A DNA stretch of 31,229 nt. Source: Heterotrichella gracilis (taxonomy: Eukaryota > Sar > Xanthophyceae > Tribonematales > Xanthonemataceae). The notes below the pieces were generated by a model. It was given only the letters and a program-made list of their open reading frames with translations. It had not been told where the DNA came from and searched no databases. The DNA is taken from positions 1 to 31,229 of the forward strand of contig JAULBX010028216.1 in NCBI GenBank assembly GCA_032358255.1, written 5' to 3'. Positions 16,895 to 26,235 of the stretch are shown here, in pieces (position 1 is the first letter of the stretch; every line of letters starts with the position of its first letter). A program made the position numbers and the translations under genes.

Positions 16895-17896
16895 TTAGAA
16901 ATGGAAGATCAAAGTTAATGCACCGGCACCACCACTTAGCGCAGTATTACCACCTAAAGTGTTGTTCATTGAGAAAATAGAACCGTTGTTATTATCAACT
17001 GAAAAACCTTTTAATTTTTCTGATGTATCAACATCAACATCTTCTGTAAAAACTTCAGGACCGTTTTGTCCGTTGTTATAAACTTCTTGAGTTGATTTTG
17101 CACCTCTTCTGGTTGTAATTGAGTAACCCCAACCGTATTCAGCACCAATCGAAATTTTTGAGAAGATAAAATACTCAATTCCGATGAAGCCTCTTACACC
17201 AAAACGAACACCACCTCTATTTTTCACTTCAGTAGTTCTTGCAGTTCTACCTGGAGCAGTTGGATTTACAGTTGTAATACCAAAAGAGTTAAAGTTGTTT
17301 GTGAATTGAACTGGATATTGATCAGAGTATTTATTTCCATAAACAACTGATTGGCTAGAACCATTAGTTCCAAAACCTATCTCACCACCATAAACACCTT
17401 GTAATCTGCGGTAACCTCTTCTTTTTTCGTAACCTACAGTAATTAAAGTGTTATTTTTTTTGAATTTTAATTTATCATCAACTCTTATTAAAGATGCTGC
17501 TGCAACATCATCTGCAGTACCTAAAGTTGCTTTGTACATAACTTCAGCATCTTGAACCTGATTGGTCATAGAACCTGATAATGTATTGATACCAACACGC
17601 ACACGAATAGCAGTTTTAGCATCTAAAAAATATTTAGCAACAATTTGGTTATTTGATGCTTGTGTGTATTGTACAATATTACCCGAACCAGCGAATGGCG
17701 TAGCACGGTTTAATGTACCTAAAAACATGTCAAGGATTGGAATTGTGTTAAAGCCTAAACCGATATCACCTGCTTTAGGTAATATCTCAAAGCCTTTTTT
17801 ATTCTTCAATACCTGATCATCTCCCGAGCTTGGCTCTTGGGCATAAGTTAACATTGAGGATAACAATGTTGTAACAATGAGTACTTTTTTCTTCAT
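16895..17896 (-). CDS. Outer-membrane beta-barrel protein
   Basis: This 333-residue protein has a signal peptide ending TYAQ and alternating polar/hydrophobic beta-strands, and it ends LTLIFHF, with the terminal aromatic expected of an outer-membrane barrel. Strand-like segments include KTAIRVRVGINTL, NTLITVGYEKRR, GGVRFGVRGFIGIEYFIF and ISIGAEYGWGYSI. It belongs to the broad Bacteroidota OMP-barrel group; the substrate is unknown. It leads a two-gene unit with the downstream lipoprotein, which may be its surface partner. A -7 element TACTTTTG lies 71 bases upstream. Confidence 0.78.
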   Translation of the reverse strand: MKKKVLIVTTLLSSMLTYAQEPSSGDDQVLKNKKGFEILPKAGDIGLGFNTIPILDMFLGTLNRATPFAGSGNIVQYTQASNNQIVAKYFLDAKTAIRVRVGINTLSGSMTNQVQDAEVMYKATLGTADDVAAASLIRVDDKLKFKKNNTLITVGYEKRRGYRRLQGVYGGEIGFGTNGSSQSVVYGNKYSDQYPVQFTNNFNSFGITTVNPTAPGRTARTTEVKNRGGVRFGVRGFIGIEYFIFSKISIGAEYGWGYSITTRRGAKSTQEVYNNGQNGPEVFTEDVDVDTSEKLKGFSVDNNNGSIFSMNNTLGGNTALSGGAGALTLIFHF

Positions 17897-17967
17897 TTTA
17901 TTTGATTTTGGGTTAATTTTTTAACTTATTTTTAGCCAATTTTCGACTAAACACTTATATACGAGGC

Positions 17968-17975
17968 CAAAAGTA
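17968..17975 (-). promoter_or_regulatory. -7 promoter element of the beta-barrel/lipoprotein operon
   Basis: TACTTTTG on the minus strand matches TAnnTTTG, 71 bases upstream of the barrel start, predicting a leader of about 65 bases. No clear -33 element. The rest of 17897-18038 shows nothing else. Confidence 0.45.
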
Positions 17976-18038
17976 AACCTTTTTTCCCTGAAAATAAAAT
18001 AAAAAAATTAGAATTGCTTGTTAATAAGTTGTATTGAC

Positions 18039-20774
18039 CTACCTTAAAACCGTAACGTGGCCCTTTAATTCATGGATTCGGTCGATATTATCCGTAATGT
18101 TAATGCGCCAGTAGTAAATATCCATTTTATCGGGTTCTTCGTCATTCATTTTACCATCCCAACCTTCTAAATAATCTGTTGTTTTAAAAATTCGATTGCC
18201 CCAACGGTTATAAACTTCAAAAACGTAATCTTTTGACGTCCAGCCAGTTCCAAGTGGTATTAAAACATCATTTAGCTTATCGTGGTTAACAGTAATACAA
18301 TTTGGCATATAAAAATTAAAGCCTTCTATAACACATATCATTTTATCCATCGTATCAACACAATTATTTTGGTTTCGCGCAATTAACCTCACGTAATAGC
18401 AGCCTGTATCTTTAAAAGTGTAGGTAATATCTTTTGCATCACCCAAATATGCGCCATTTATTTGCCAGTTATAACTACCACCATTGGCAGTTAAATTCTC
18501 AATAAAAACATTTTCAGAATTGTTTAGTGTTATTACATCAGGATTTGTAATAAAATCGGGTTTTGGACTTGCCAGAACTCTTACAACATTTGAATAAGTG
18601 AAAGATGTTTTACAATTGTTTGAATCGTTAACTGTTAGTTTTATATTGTAGACGCCGGCTTTATTATAGCAATAATTGGTTATGTTTCCCTGAAGCTCAA
18701 AAGGTTTATCTCCATAATTCCAGATAGCATTGGTTGATTTTATAGTTGTGTTTGTAAATGAAGTACAAAACGTTTCGCAGCCCACAGTATCTTTTATACT
18801 AAAATGTGGCATAATTACCGGGAATAAATTAATTGGTATAACCTTTATTGCTGTTGGCGATCCGCAACCATCATTCACGCTCAAAGTATACTCCGGCACT
18901 GCAGCATTTTGCACAAAAATTGATCCTGAATTTAAATTTCCGGGTTGCCAGGTATAATTGTAATTACCGTCACCGCCCGTTACGGTAGGTGTAATTTGTG
19001 CAGTGGTGCCCGGACAAATACCCGCATTAGATGCGTTTATATTTATTGCCAATGGTGCATTTACATTTACCGTGAGCTGATATGGTGCCAGGGTGCAACC
19101 ATTGGCATCGTAAACATTTAAACTATAAACCGTAGTGCCACTAGGTACAAGACTTACAGCCTGGCCGGTTATGTTACCGGGATTCCAAACATAGTTAAAG
19201 CCTCCGACGCCTCCAAAAGCAGAACCCTGCAATAAAACAGATTTATTAAAACAGACAGATGCCGGCGCATTTGCCGAATAAGAAAACACAGGTGGTGCCG
19301 GAAAATTGATCGTAGTTGTAGCGGGGCAGCCAATGCCATCAATTGCTTTTATAGTATAAAACCCCGCACAAAGGTTGGGTATTGTGTTGCTGCTTGTTGT
19401 CGGCGTGTTAGTAACGCTGTAGGTTATTGGCAATACGCCGTTAACGACATTCAGCTGAATACCGCCGGTACATTGGTTATAGCAAAGTACGGGTGTTGAA
19501 CTGACTACTGAAACTATAACGGTACTGAGGTTGCCTACATTAAAAACAAGTGTATCTAAACAGTTATTTGCATCAGTTATAACGGTTGTATAGCTGCCGC
19601 TCGTTAACGAGCTAATAATATTGGAGGGATGAGAACCAATACCTGGCTGTGTATTAAAACTGTAAGGAAAATTACCCCCAGTTACATTTAAAGTTGCAGC
19701 GCCATCAACAGCGCTGCAATTCTCAGGATTAGTGGTAGCATTAACCGTCATGCTGGCGGCAGGCAAAACTACAGCAACACTTTTTGTAACACAAGCGCTT
19801 CCGTCTGTCACACTTAAAGTATAATTGCCAATTGGAATTGGCGATAACGTTGGAAGATTTGAAATTACCGGTTGCCAGGTATATGTAAAAGGTGGCGGAG
19901 CCGATGATATCAAGGCAGAAGCAGAACCGTCTGATTTACCAGGGCAACTTGGCTTTACAATTGTAAATGCTATTACCGGTTGCACAACCTGCGTAATTAA
20001 AACTGTATTGGTAAACAAACAACCTTTACTATCTTTAGTTAAAACAGTTTGTGTGCCGGCAAATAAATTATTGGCAATATTACTGGCACTTGGCACGCCA
20101 TTTACAGAATAGGTAAAGCCGGGAGTGCCGCCGGATGTTATAAAACCAGAACTTAAACTTGTTCCAAAACAAGTTACGAATGTATTTGAAAGTGTTGTAT
20201 TAATTTGCGCAGGTTCAGTTACAGAAACCGAATTGGTGACCATACATCCTTGCGCATCTTTAACTGTGACGGAGTACACAACGTTAGCTGAAAGCCCTGT
20301 GGCTGTTGGCACAAAAGAACCTGTAGTCCATGTATATGAATAAGGAGGTATAAAGAACGAACTGTTTACACTTGCAAAGGCCGCGCCATTACTACCTCCA
20401 AAACAACTTACATTAGTTGGTGTAAAAACAATATTTGAAGGCGAGAAAGGGACTGCAACCTGAAACGATGTATTAGCTGTACAACCATTAGCAGCAGTCA
20501 TAAAAATATTATAATTACCAACGGGAATACTTGTAACAGTACCTGTATTACCAATAGTAGAACCGGTTGCTATTGTTGCGCTATTTGCAGTATTTACAAA
20601 GGTGCAGGTATAAGGCGCGGTTGCGCCACTAATTGTGAAGCTTGTATTTGAAAGGTTAGTAACACAGTCGTAGTTATTTGTAAAAAAATAAAATAACGAG
20701 CATTGCGATCGGCCACTTTGAAAAAAACAAATGGTCAATAAAACAATGAACCAACTATGTTTTAGGGTTTTCAG
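18039..20774 (-). CDS. SprB-like adhesin with T9SS type B (CHU_C) domain; non-standard start
   Basis: This ~911-residue surface adhesin candidate carries about eight SprB-like repeats (~residues 40-650; GGTPGFTYSVNG, DAQGCMVTNSVSVTEPA), two PKD-like domains (~655-820; WNYGDKPFELQGN, YNWQINGAYLGD) and a C-terminal gliding-motility-associated CHU_C/T9SS type B domain (last ~90; MPNCITVNHDKLND, FEVYNRWGNRIFKT, WDGK). The first usual start is a TTG at 20738, but that cuts the signal peptide in half. The frame is open to 20777 and encodes K-T-L-K-H-S-W-F-I-V-L-L-T-I-C-F-F before it, a good signal peptide. CTG at 20774 is chosen; ATT at 20777 is possible. It follows porQ by 87 bases and may belong to that operon. 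Confidence 0.75.
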   Translation of the reverse strand: MKTLKHSWFIVLLTICFFQSGRSQCSLFYFFTNNYDCVTNLSNTSFTISGATAPYTCTFVNTANSATIATGSTIGNTGTVTSIPVGNYNIFMTAANGCTANTSFQVAVPFSPSNIVFTPTNVSCFGGSNGAAFASVNSSFFIPPYSYTWTTGSFVPTATGLSANVVYSVTVKDAQGCMVTNSVSVTEPAQINTTLSNTFVTCFGTSLSSGFITSGGTPGFTYSVNGVPSASNIANNLFAGTQTVLTKDSKGCLFTNTVLITQVVQPVIAFTIVKPSCPGKSDGSASALISSAPPPFTYTWQPVISNLPTLSPIPIGNYTLSVTDGSACVTKSVAVVLPAASMTVNATTNPENCSAVDGAATLNVTGGNFPYSFNTQPGIGSHPSNIISSLTSGSYTTVITDANNCLDTLVFNVGNLSTVIVSVVSSTPVLCYNQCTGGIQLNVVNGVLPITYSVTNTPTTSSNTIPNLCAGFYTIKAIDGIGCPATTTINFPAPPVFSYSANAPASVCFNKSVLLQGSAFGGVGGFNYVWNPGNITGQAVSLVPSGTTVYSLNVYDANGCTLAPYQLTVNVNAPLAININASNAGICPGTTAQITPTVTGGDGNYNYTWQPGNLNSGSIFVQNAAVPEYTLSVNDGCGSPTAIKVIPINLFPVIMPHFSIKDTVGCETFCTSFTNTTIKSTNAIWNYGDKPFELQGNITNYCYNKAGVYNIKLTVNDSNNCKTSFTYSNVVRVLASPKPDFITNPDVITLNNSENVFIENLTANGGSYNWQINGAYLGDAKDITYTFKDTGCYYVRLIARNQNNCVDTMDKMICVIEGFNFYMPNCITVNHDKLNDVLIPLGTGWTSKDYVFEVYNRWGNRIFKTTDYLEGWDGKMNDEEPDKMDIYYWRINITDNIDRIHELKGHVTVLR

Positions 20775-20864
20775 AATTTAATTTAACAGCATAAAGATAA
20801 GAAATTGAGGGCTAAAAACCGCTAAAACTTAATAAGTGGCGCCCACAGCTCAATAACTGGAAAA

Positions 20865-21923
20865 CTATATTGTGGCGGATATTCCAAAAATACTGGAATT
20901 GCCGGGGAAAGCCATTTTAGCAAAGGAGTATGAAAAGCCAAAACGTTTCACTTTTAAGCTAAAGCCAAAACTTAAACCATTGGCGCCGCGCCTTTCAGGT
21001 AAGGTCATTTCGCGCTGGCGGCGATAATTATAAGCAATACGTAAATTAAAATTTTTAGTAAGAACAATCTCAGTACCAACAGTAATATGTCTCATAAAAT
21101 TATCGGCCCTGTTACCAAAACGGTTTGAGAATTTTTGATATTTAGTTGAATCAATGGGCGTTTCTGAAGCATTAAAGGGGTTACTTTTACCTGTGGTATC
21201 AATTGGAGAGATGTATTTTAAATTCCAGCGTAATAGATTATCGCAAACCATAAATACTTTAAATGGCGCTTTAGAAACTTTATAGCTGGCGCCTAACTGC
21301 ACATTTCGTGGTAGTACCTGCGTTTGCCCTTGGGTCTTGGTGTACTCTTTCCAAACAACACCAACGTTCTTTGCAAGTAAACTAATTACAAGGTTTTTTT
21401 TGCTGTGATAGGTTATACCAAAATCCAGGGCATTAGCGTAAGATTTATACACATCATATTGCGAAATAATTGTTTTTAAAGCAACGCCGATATTGAAAGA
21501 CGAGTCTTCGAACGGTTTAGCGTAATTTAAATTTATACTGTAATCGTTGGCCTTAAAATCTTTGGTCTTTTGGCCAAATTCATCATAACCAACAAATTTT
21601 CCATAGTCGTAAAACTCTATACCACCGCCCACATTACCGTATTTTTTTAAGTTATGCGCATAGGCAACATACCCGAAATTAAGATCGCCCACATAATTAC
21701 TATAATTAAGCGCTACTTGCTTGCTCATAGTTGAATTTAATAAAGCCGGGTTGCTGTAGATCAAATTAATATCGTCACCCCAAATGCTCATGTTGCTCCC
21801 TCCTGCCCCAGCGGCACGTGCGGTCATAGGAATATCCAAAAAACGGTAAGAAGTTGTTCCTCCGATCTGAGAAAGCCCATTTATTGTAAGGGAAATAAAT
21901 ATAAAAACTATTACTTTTTTCAA
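20865..21923 (-). CDS. porQ: Type IX secretion system protein PorQ
   Basis: This 352-residue outer-membrane protein has signal peptide MKKVIVFIFISLTINGLSQ and the PorQ-typical opening GGTTSYRFLDIPMTARAAGAGGSNMSIWGDDINLIYSNPALL, followed by barrel strands (FGYVAYAHNLKKYGNVGGGIEFYDYGKF, RNVQLGASYKV). The end includes FNLRIAYNYRRQREM and GLSFGFSLKVKRFGFSYSFA. In Porphyromonas PorQ works with PorU, PorV and PorZ in the surface attachment complex that processes T9SS cargo. Here it sits between a LytTR regulator (52-base gap) and a T9SS type B adhesin, which fits that job. Confidence 0.87.
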   Translation of the reverse strand: MKKVIVFIFISLTINGLSQIGGTTSYRFLDIPMTARAAGAGGSNMSIWGDDINLIYSNPALLNSTMSKQVALNYSNYVGDLNFGYVAYAHNLKKYGNVGGGIEFYDYGKFVGYDEFGQKTKDFKANDYSINLNYAKPFEDSSFNIGVALKTIISQYDVYKSYANALDFGITYHSKKNLVISLLAKNVGVVWKEYTKTQGQTQVLPRNVQLGASYKVSKAPFKVFMVCDNLLRWNLKYISPIDTTGKSNPFNASETPIDSTKYQKFSNRFGNRADNFMRHITVGTEIVLTKNFNLRIAYNYRRQREMTLPERRGANGLSFGFSLKVKRFGFSYSFAKMAFPGNSSIFGISATI

Positions 21924-21975
21924 GTTGAATTATAAACGCTAAAATAATAGAATTATTGTGAAGGTTAAAAGCAAT

Positions 21976-22689
21976 TTATAAACTCATCATATCTTTTAAT
22001 TTAACAGCTTGCCTGCGTGAGATCTCAACCTCTTTACCGTCTTTTAATTTTACGTTCAAACCACCGTTAAACCATGATTCGACACTGGCAATGTAATTTA
22101 GATTAATGATATGTTTTCTGCTGGCCCTGAAAAATTCTTTTTCGTTCAAACGCGATTCTAAACTATTTAAACTTCTCAAAATTAATGGTCTGAAAGTTTC
22201 AAAATAAACGCGAACATAATTTCCTTCTGATTCAAATAAACGGATCTCGCTTAGTTTTACGAACCAACATTTTTCACCGTCTTTAATAAAGACCATGTCG
22301 TTTTTAGTTAACGGCGAATTATTATCTGCTTTTGTAGAAGTATCTTTTATTGATAATTTTTTTATGGTCTCTGCTAAACGCAGAGGTTGTATTGGTTTTA
22401 ATAAATAATCAAAAGCGTTCAACTCAAATGCTTTAATAGCGTGCTCGTCATGTGCTGTTATAAAAACAACATCTACGGCACCTGATATCTCTTCAACCAA
22501 TTCAAGTCCTGTTTTGCCAGGCATTTGGATGTCACAAAAAATAACATCGGGTTTTAATTCATTGATCTTTTCTTTTGCCTGTATGGCATCAGAGCACTCG
22601 GCAATAATTTCAATTTCTTTATGTGCAAGTAATAAATTTTTTAGTTCCTGGCGGGCTAAGCGTTCATCATCAATAATTATTGCTTTCAT
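21976..22689 (-). CDS. LytTR-type response regulator
   Basis: This 237-residue response regulator has a receiver domain at about 1-120 with acidic D7 and D8, phosphoacceptor D53 in FCDIQMPG, T78 and K98 (YLLKP). A LytTR DNA-binding domain follows at about 135-237 (WFVKLSEIRLFESEGNYVRVYF, LNSLESRLNEKEFFRASRKHIINLNYI, VEISRRQAVKLKDMM). It is the partner of the LytS-type kinase immediately upstream (51-base gap). The next gene downstream is porQ, so control of outer-membrane or T9SS genes is possible; note it is not PorX, which has a different output domain. Confidence 0.93.
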   Translation of the reverse strand: MKAIIIDDERLARQELKNLLLAHKEIEIIAECSDAIQAKEKINELKPDVIFCDIQMPGKTGLELVEEISGAVDVVFITAHDEHAIKAFELNAFDYLLKPIQPLRLAETIKKLSIKDTSTKADNNSPLTKNDMVFIKDGEKCWFVKLSEIRLFESEGNYVRVYFETFRPLILRSLNSLESRLNEKEFFRASRKHIINLNYIASVESWFNGGLNVKLKDGKEVEISRRQAVKLKDMMSL

Positions 22690-22740
22690 AATATTAAATT
22701 TTATTTTTATTTGTAACTACGATCATTAAATTCTCAAAAT

Positions 22741-23766
22741 TTACTTTATGGGTATATTGATCTCTACAACCACAAAATTATGTAATTCATTTATAAATAT
22801 TTTGCCGTCTATCCCATAAAGTAACTCTAAACGTTGAATAGAATTTTTAAACCCTACTCCTGTTAAGGGTGTTTCGTTATTTAATTTACCGGTGTTAGAT
22901 ACTTTTACCTTTAACACATTCAATAATTTAAAGGCTTCAATAATAATATTGCCATTTCCCGGTAACTTTGAAATACCGTGTTTGATCGCATTTTCAACCT
23001 GTGTTTGAATAATAAAAGGCGGGATCTTGCAATTTAATACATCGTCGGCAATTTTAAATTCATAACTCAAACGTTCTTCGTAGCGTATGTGTTCCAGATT
23101 TAAATAATCTTTTACCAAATTAATCTCATCTTTTAATAAGATCTCTTTGCCTTTATCCATTAATAAAGTATTCCTTAGAATATTAGAAAGCTGTGTAATA
23201 GCAATCTTTGCTTTTGCAGGATCTTCATCCACCAAAGCGCGAATGCTATTCATACTGTTAAACATAAAGTGTGGATTTAACTGCGCTTTTAAATTATTTA
23301 ACTCAGACTCGCGACTGGCCGCCAAGTAGCGGAGCGAACTGATCTCTGTACGTTTATAATTTTGAAAATACTGGAAACCAAAATAAATAACATTCCACAA
23401 ACAAAAAACAACCGTAAAATTAATTACCGACGAAGAAATGTAAACGTAACTAAGATCTGTTTCAATTAAACCAAACATTTTTGACAAGCCAACTGTCATA
23501 AAAAAGAAAACAATGGCTTTAATAATGCTAAAAACAATAATGAGAAATAACTGTAACGGAATTTTAAAGTTGAGAACTTTTTGCTTAATGATAATTAAAC
23601 GGTAAACGTGTGAAATGCCAATACCAATGGGCATTGTGAGAAAATAAAAAAGATAATCCTTTAAGGTGGTTTGATAGCTTAAACCTAAAAAAATAGAGTT
23701 AACAATAACAAAAAAGGCCCAACCAAAGATCTGACAATACCAGTAAATATTCCTTTTATTTGTCAA
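22741..23766 (-). CDS. LytS/YpdA-type sensor histidine kinase
   Basis: This 341-residue membrane kinase has four N-terminal transmembrane helices (about 10-30, 38-60, 70-94, 107-132) and no sizeable periplasmic domain. The His_kinase domain (PF06580 type) follows: the phosphorylated histidine is H166 in LNPHFMFNSMNS, and the ATP-binding half carries PPFIIQTQVENAIKHGI and GVGFKNSIQRLELLYG. Such kinases pair with LytTR regulators, here the next gene. With little extracellular loop, the signal is probably sensed in the membrane. It starts 35 bases after the SurA-like stop, implying co-transcription. Confidence 0.93.
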   Translation of the reverse strand: MTNKRNIYWYCQIFGWAFFVIVNSIFLGLSYQTTLKDYLFYFLTMPIGIGISHVYRLIIIKQKVLNFKIPLQLFLIIVFSIIKAIVFFFMTVGLSKMFGLIETDLSYVYISSSVINFTVVFCLWNVIYFGFQYFQNYKRTEISSLRYLAASRESELNNLKAQLNPHFMFNSMNSIRALVDEDPAKAKIAITQLSNILRNTLLMDKGKEILLKDEINLVKDYLNLEHIRYEERLSYEFKIADDVLNCKIPPFIIQTQVENAIKHGISKLPGNGNIIIEAFKLLNVLKVKVSNTGKLNNETPLTGVGFKNSIQRLELLYGIDGKIFINELHNFVVVEINIPIK

Positions 23767-23801
23767 AACCTCAGGCTGTAAATTTTTATATTTTCAAAAA
23801 G

Positions 23802-25160
23802 TTAATTACTGATGGTCCATTTGTTTTCGAAAGTACAAGTGTATTCAGGATCAAGCTTGATGTAGGTGATCTTTGATCTTTTCCTGATCCATTCTTTTAT
23901 TTGATTTTTGTTATGTTCTGATGTTGCCATTAGAGCAAGCTTTTGGTAGTCGTCCTTCAAATTCGTTCTGTGTGGATCGATCCTGTTCTTTAATTTTAAT
24001 AATCTAAAGCCGGGCTTGCCATCGGTTTGACTCATGAACTGCATTGGTTTGCTAATGTCGCCAATTTGCATAGAGTTTAGTGTTGCCACTAAGTTTTGAT
24101 CAATTTGACTAAGATCTTCGTTATCAAATTTAGTACTGGCAGTATTGCGGTTGATCATTAAACCACCGTTTTGTTTAGTATCTGCATCATCGCTGTATTT
24201 TTTAGCAGCATCTTCAAACGTAATTTTTCCTTCTTTAATTTCGTTATAAATTGTATCCAACATTTGTTTACTTAAATAAAAATCGGCATTAGACATTTTT
24301 GGAACCAATAAGATGTGTCTAAGATCCAACAATTCTCCTTTACGCTGAACTAATTGAATGAAATGATAACCATAAGCTGTTTCAAAAACAGGCGATAATT
24401 CGCCCTGCTTTAAACGAAACGCATTTGATTCAAACACAGGATCCATTACCCCTCTTCCAACATTCTCGTAACGCCCACCTTTGCTTGCAGAACCCGGATC
24501 TTCGCTGTATAATACTGCAAGGGTTTTCATTTTCGAATCTTGCTTCTCTCTTGCTTCTGCTAATATTTGTTGGCGGTAGATCTCTAATTGTGATTTTGCA
24601 ATTTGTTTTGCCTCTGCGCTAAAAGTTGGTTTTTTTACTATTTGTTGTAATTCAACTTCTGAATTAATTAAAGGCAAACTATCCTGTGGTATTGAGTTGT
24701 AGAATAAACGTACTTCGGCAGGTGTTAATTTTACATCACCAGTAATTTTGCCCTGCATTTTTTGAGCAATTAATTGTTCTTGTATATCGCCTCTTAATTC
24801 GTCTTTAATAACATTGGTACGTTTGCCATAAAACTCTTCTAATTTTTCTTCGCTTCCAAATTGTTGAATGTAGTAGGCCATCCTTTGATCCAGTTCATGA
24901 TCAACCTCTGCATCAGTAACTGTAACGCTATCTCTATCCGCTTGCGCAACTAGTAATTTTTGGAATACCAAAGTTTCAAAAGCTTTACATTTATCAAAAT
25001 TCGCTTCCTGTTTCTCTCTTTCAAGCATAGAATTTTGCAGGTCGGATAATAAAATTGGGTATTTACCAACAATACCAATTACCTTATCCAAAACCTGTTG
25101 TTGCGCGAAGGAGGCACTAAAACAAACTAAGAAAAGGAGAATGAATTTTAACTTTTGCAT
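23802..25160 (-). CDS. SurA-like periplasmic chaperone/peptidyl-prolyl isomerase
   Basis: This 452-residue exported protein has signal peptide MQKLKFILLFLVCFSASFA. A SurA-type chaperone N-terminus (about 20-160; DKVIGIVGKYPILLSDL) is followed by two parvulin domains: about 167-277 (LYSEDPGSASKGGRYENVGRG, YGYHFIQL) and about 282-395 (RHILLVPK, KKYSDDADTKQNGG). The second keeps the histidine of the first strand (RHILL); the first has ELQQIVKK there and looks less catalytic. SurA proteins deliver unfolded beta-barrels to the outer membrane. It heads a same-strand run with a two-component system, porQ and an adhesin. A degraded single-domain copy lies nearby at 26236-26625. Confidence 0.9.
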   Translation of the reverse strand: MQKLKFILLFLVCFSASFAQQQVLDKVIGIVGKYPILLSDLQNSMLEREKQEANFDKCKAFETLVFQKLLVAQADRDSVTVTDAEVDHELDQRMAYYIQQFGSEEKLEEFYGKRTNVIKDELRGDIQEQLIAQKMQGKITGDVKLTPAEVRLFYNSIPQDSLPLINSEVELQQIVKKPTFSAEAKQIAKSQLEIYRQQILAEAREKQDSKMKTLAVLYSEDPGSASKGGRYENVGRGVMDPVFESNAFRLKQGELSPVFETAYGYHFIQLVQRKGELLDLRHILLVPKMSNADFYLSKQMLDTIYNEIKEGKITFEDAAKKYSDDADTKQNGGLMINRNTASTKFDNEDLSQIDQNLVATLNSMQIGDISKPMQFMSQTDGKPGFRLLKLKNRIDPHRTNLKDDYQKLALMATSEHNKNQIKEWIRKRSKITYIKLDPEYTCTFENKWTISN

Positions 25161-25202
25161 GCCTTAAATTTACACATTTAATGTTTTAGGCATCAAGGGT
25201 AA

Positions 25203-25221
25203 TTCTTAAAAAATTACAAAA
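25203..25221 (-). repeat. Shared upstream segment of the two parvulin genes, copy 1
   Basis: The minus-strand sequence TTTTGTAATTTTTTAAGAA is identical to that at 26667-26685. It lies 42 bases upstream of the SurA-like ATG, and 30 bases separate it from a TAAATTTA -7-like element (25165-25172). The copy before the small parvulin has the same 30-base spacing. Confidence 0.55.
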
Positions 25222-25264
25222 AAGCAGCTATTTCCAATAGATTTATGTTTAACTTTAATATATC

Positions 25265-26233
25265 ATGAAAAACCTGATTTTATTCTGTTTTTTAGTATTA
25301 ACAATTGCCTTGTATTCGCAAGATAAGCAGAAGTATAATGAACTAATAAAGAAAGCAGATTCATTATATGCCGCTAAAGATTACAAAAATTCTGCTTTTG
25401 CGTTTTCTTATGCGTTTAAATATAATGGAGGAAAAGGGCCAACTAACGATCGTTATAATGCTGCTTGTTCCTGGGCTTTAGCGAATTATCCTGACAGCGC
25501 TTTTTTTCAGTTGAACAAAATAGTTACAATCGGTAATTACACTAATTTTTCAAATATAAATTCAGAGCCAGATTTCATTACGCTTCATGATGACCAACGT
25601 TGGAAGCCAATGTTAGAAATGGTTAAACAAAATAAAGAAAAAGCAGAAGCTAAACTAAATAAGCCGCTTGTAAAAATACTAGATAGTATTGATTTTGAAG
25701 ACCAGAATTATAGATTACAAATAGATGGGATTGAAAAGAAATATGGACACAATTCCAGGCAAATGGATAGTATTTGGCATATTATTAATGAGAAAGATGC
25801 GTCTAACTTAATTGTTATAACAAATATCTTAGATAAATATGGTTGGCTTGGGACCGATGTTGTTGGTGGTAAAGGTGCTTCGACTTTATTTCTCGTAATA
25901 CAGCACTCAGATCTGACTACACAGGAAAAATATTTACCAATGATGCGTGAAGCTGTAAAAAATCGTAAAGCTGCGAGTCGAGATCTTGCTTTATTGGAGG
26001 ACAGAGTTGCATTAGGTCAAAATAAAAAACAAATTTATGGAAGCCAAGTTGGGCGAGATGATAAAACTGGCATTTTATATGTTTTACCCTTAGAAGATCC
26101 GGACAATGTAGATAAACGCAGAGCAGAAGTTTACTTGCCGCCAATCGCGGAGTACATTAGCCACTGGCAATTAAAATGGGATGTTGAGCAATTTAAAAAA
26201 GAACAACTTTTAAGAGAAAAGAATAAGAAATAA
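25265..26233 (+). CDS. DUF6624-type exported protein
   Basis: This 322-residue protein has a signal peptide (1-19, ending LYSQ) and a TPR-like helical N-terminal half (KKADSLYAAKDYKNSAFAFSYAFK, then NAACSWALANYPDSAFFQL). The C-terminal half, about 150-300, resembles DUF6624: LDKYGWLGTDVVGGKGASTLFLVIQHSDLTTQEKYLP, AASRDLALLEDRVALGQNKKQIYGSQV. The function of that family is unknown. The gene is divergent from the SurA-like gene and ends 2 bases from the convergent small parvulin. TAACTTTA (25250-25257), a variant -7 element, lies 7 bases before the ATG. Confidence 0.75.
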   Translation: MKNLILFCFLVLTIALYSQDKQKYNELIKKADSLYAAKDYKNSAFAFSYAFKYNGGKGPTNDRYNAACSWALANYPDSAFFQLNKIVTIGNYTNFSNINSEPDFITLHDDQRWKPMLEMVKQNKEKAEAKLNKPLVKILDSIDFEDQNYRLQIDGIEKKYGHNSRQMDSIWHIINEKDASNLIVITNILDKYGWLGTDVVGGKGASTLFLVIQHSDLTTQEKYLPMMREAVKNRKAASRDLALLEDRVALGQNKKQIYGSQVGRDDKTGILYVLPLEDPDNVDKRRAEVYLPPIAEYISHWQLKWDVEQFKKEQLLREKNKK

Positions 26234-26235
26234 AA

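Noticed and set aside
20736-20738. TTG start for the type B adhesin
   Set aside because: It would discard most of the signal peptide encoded just upstream in the same frame.
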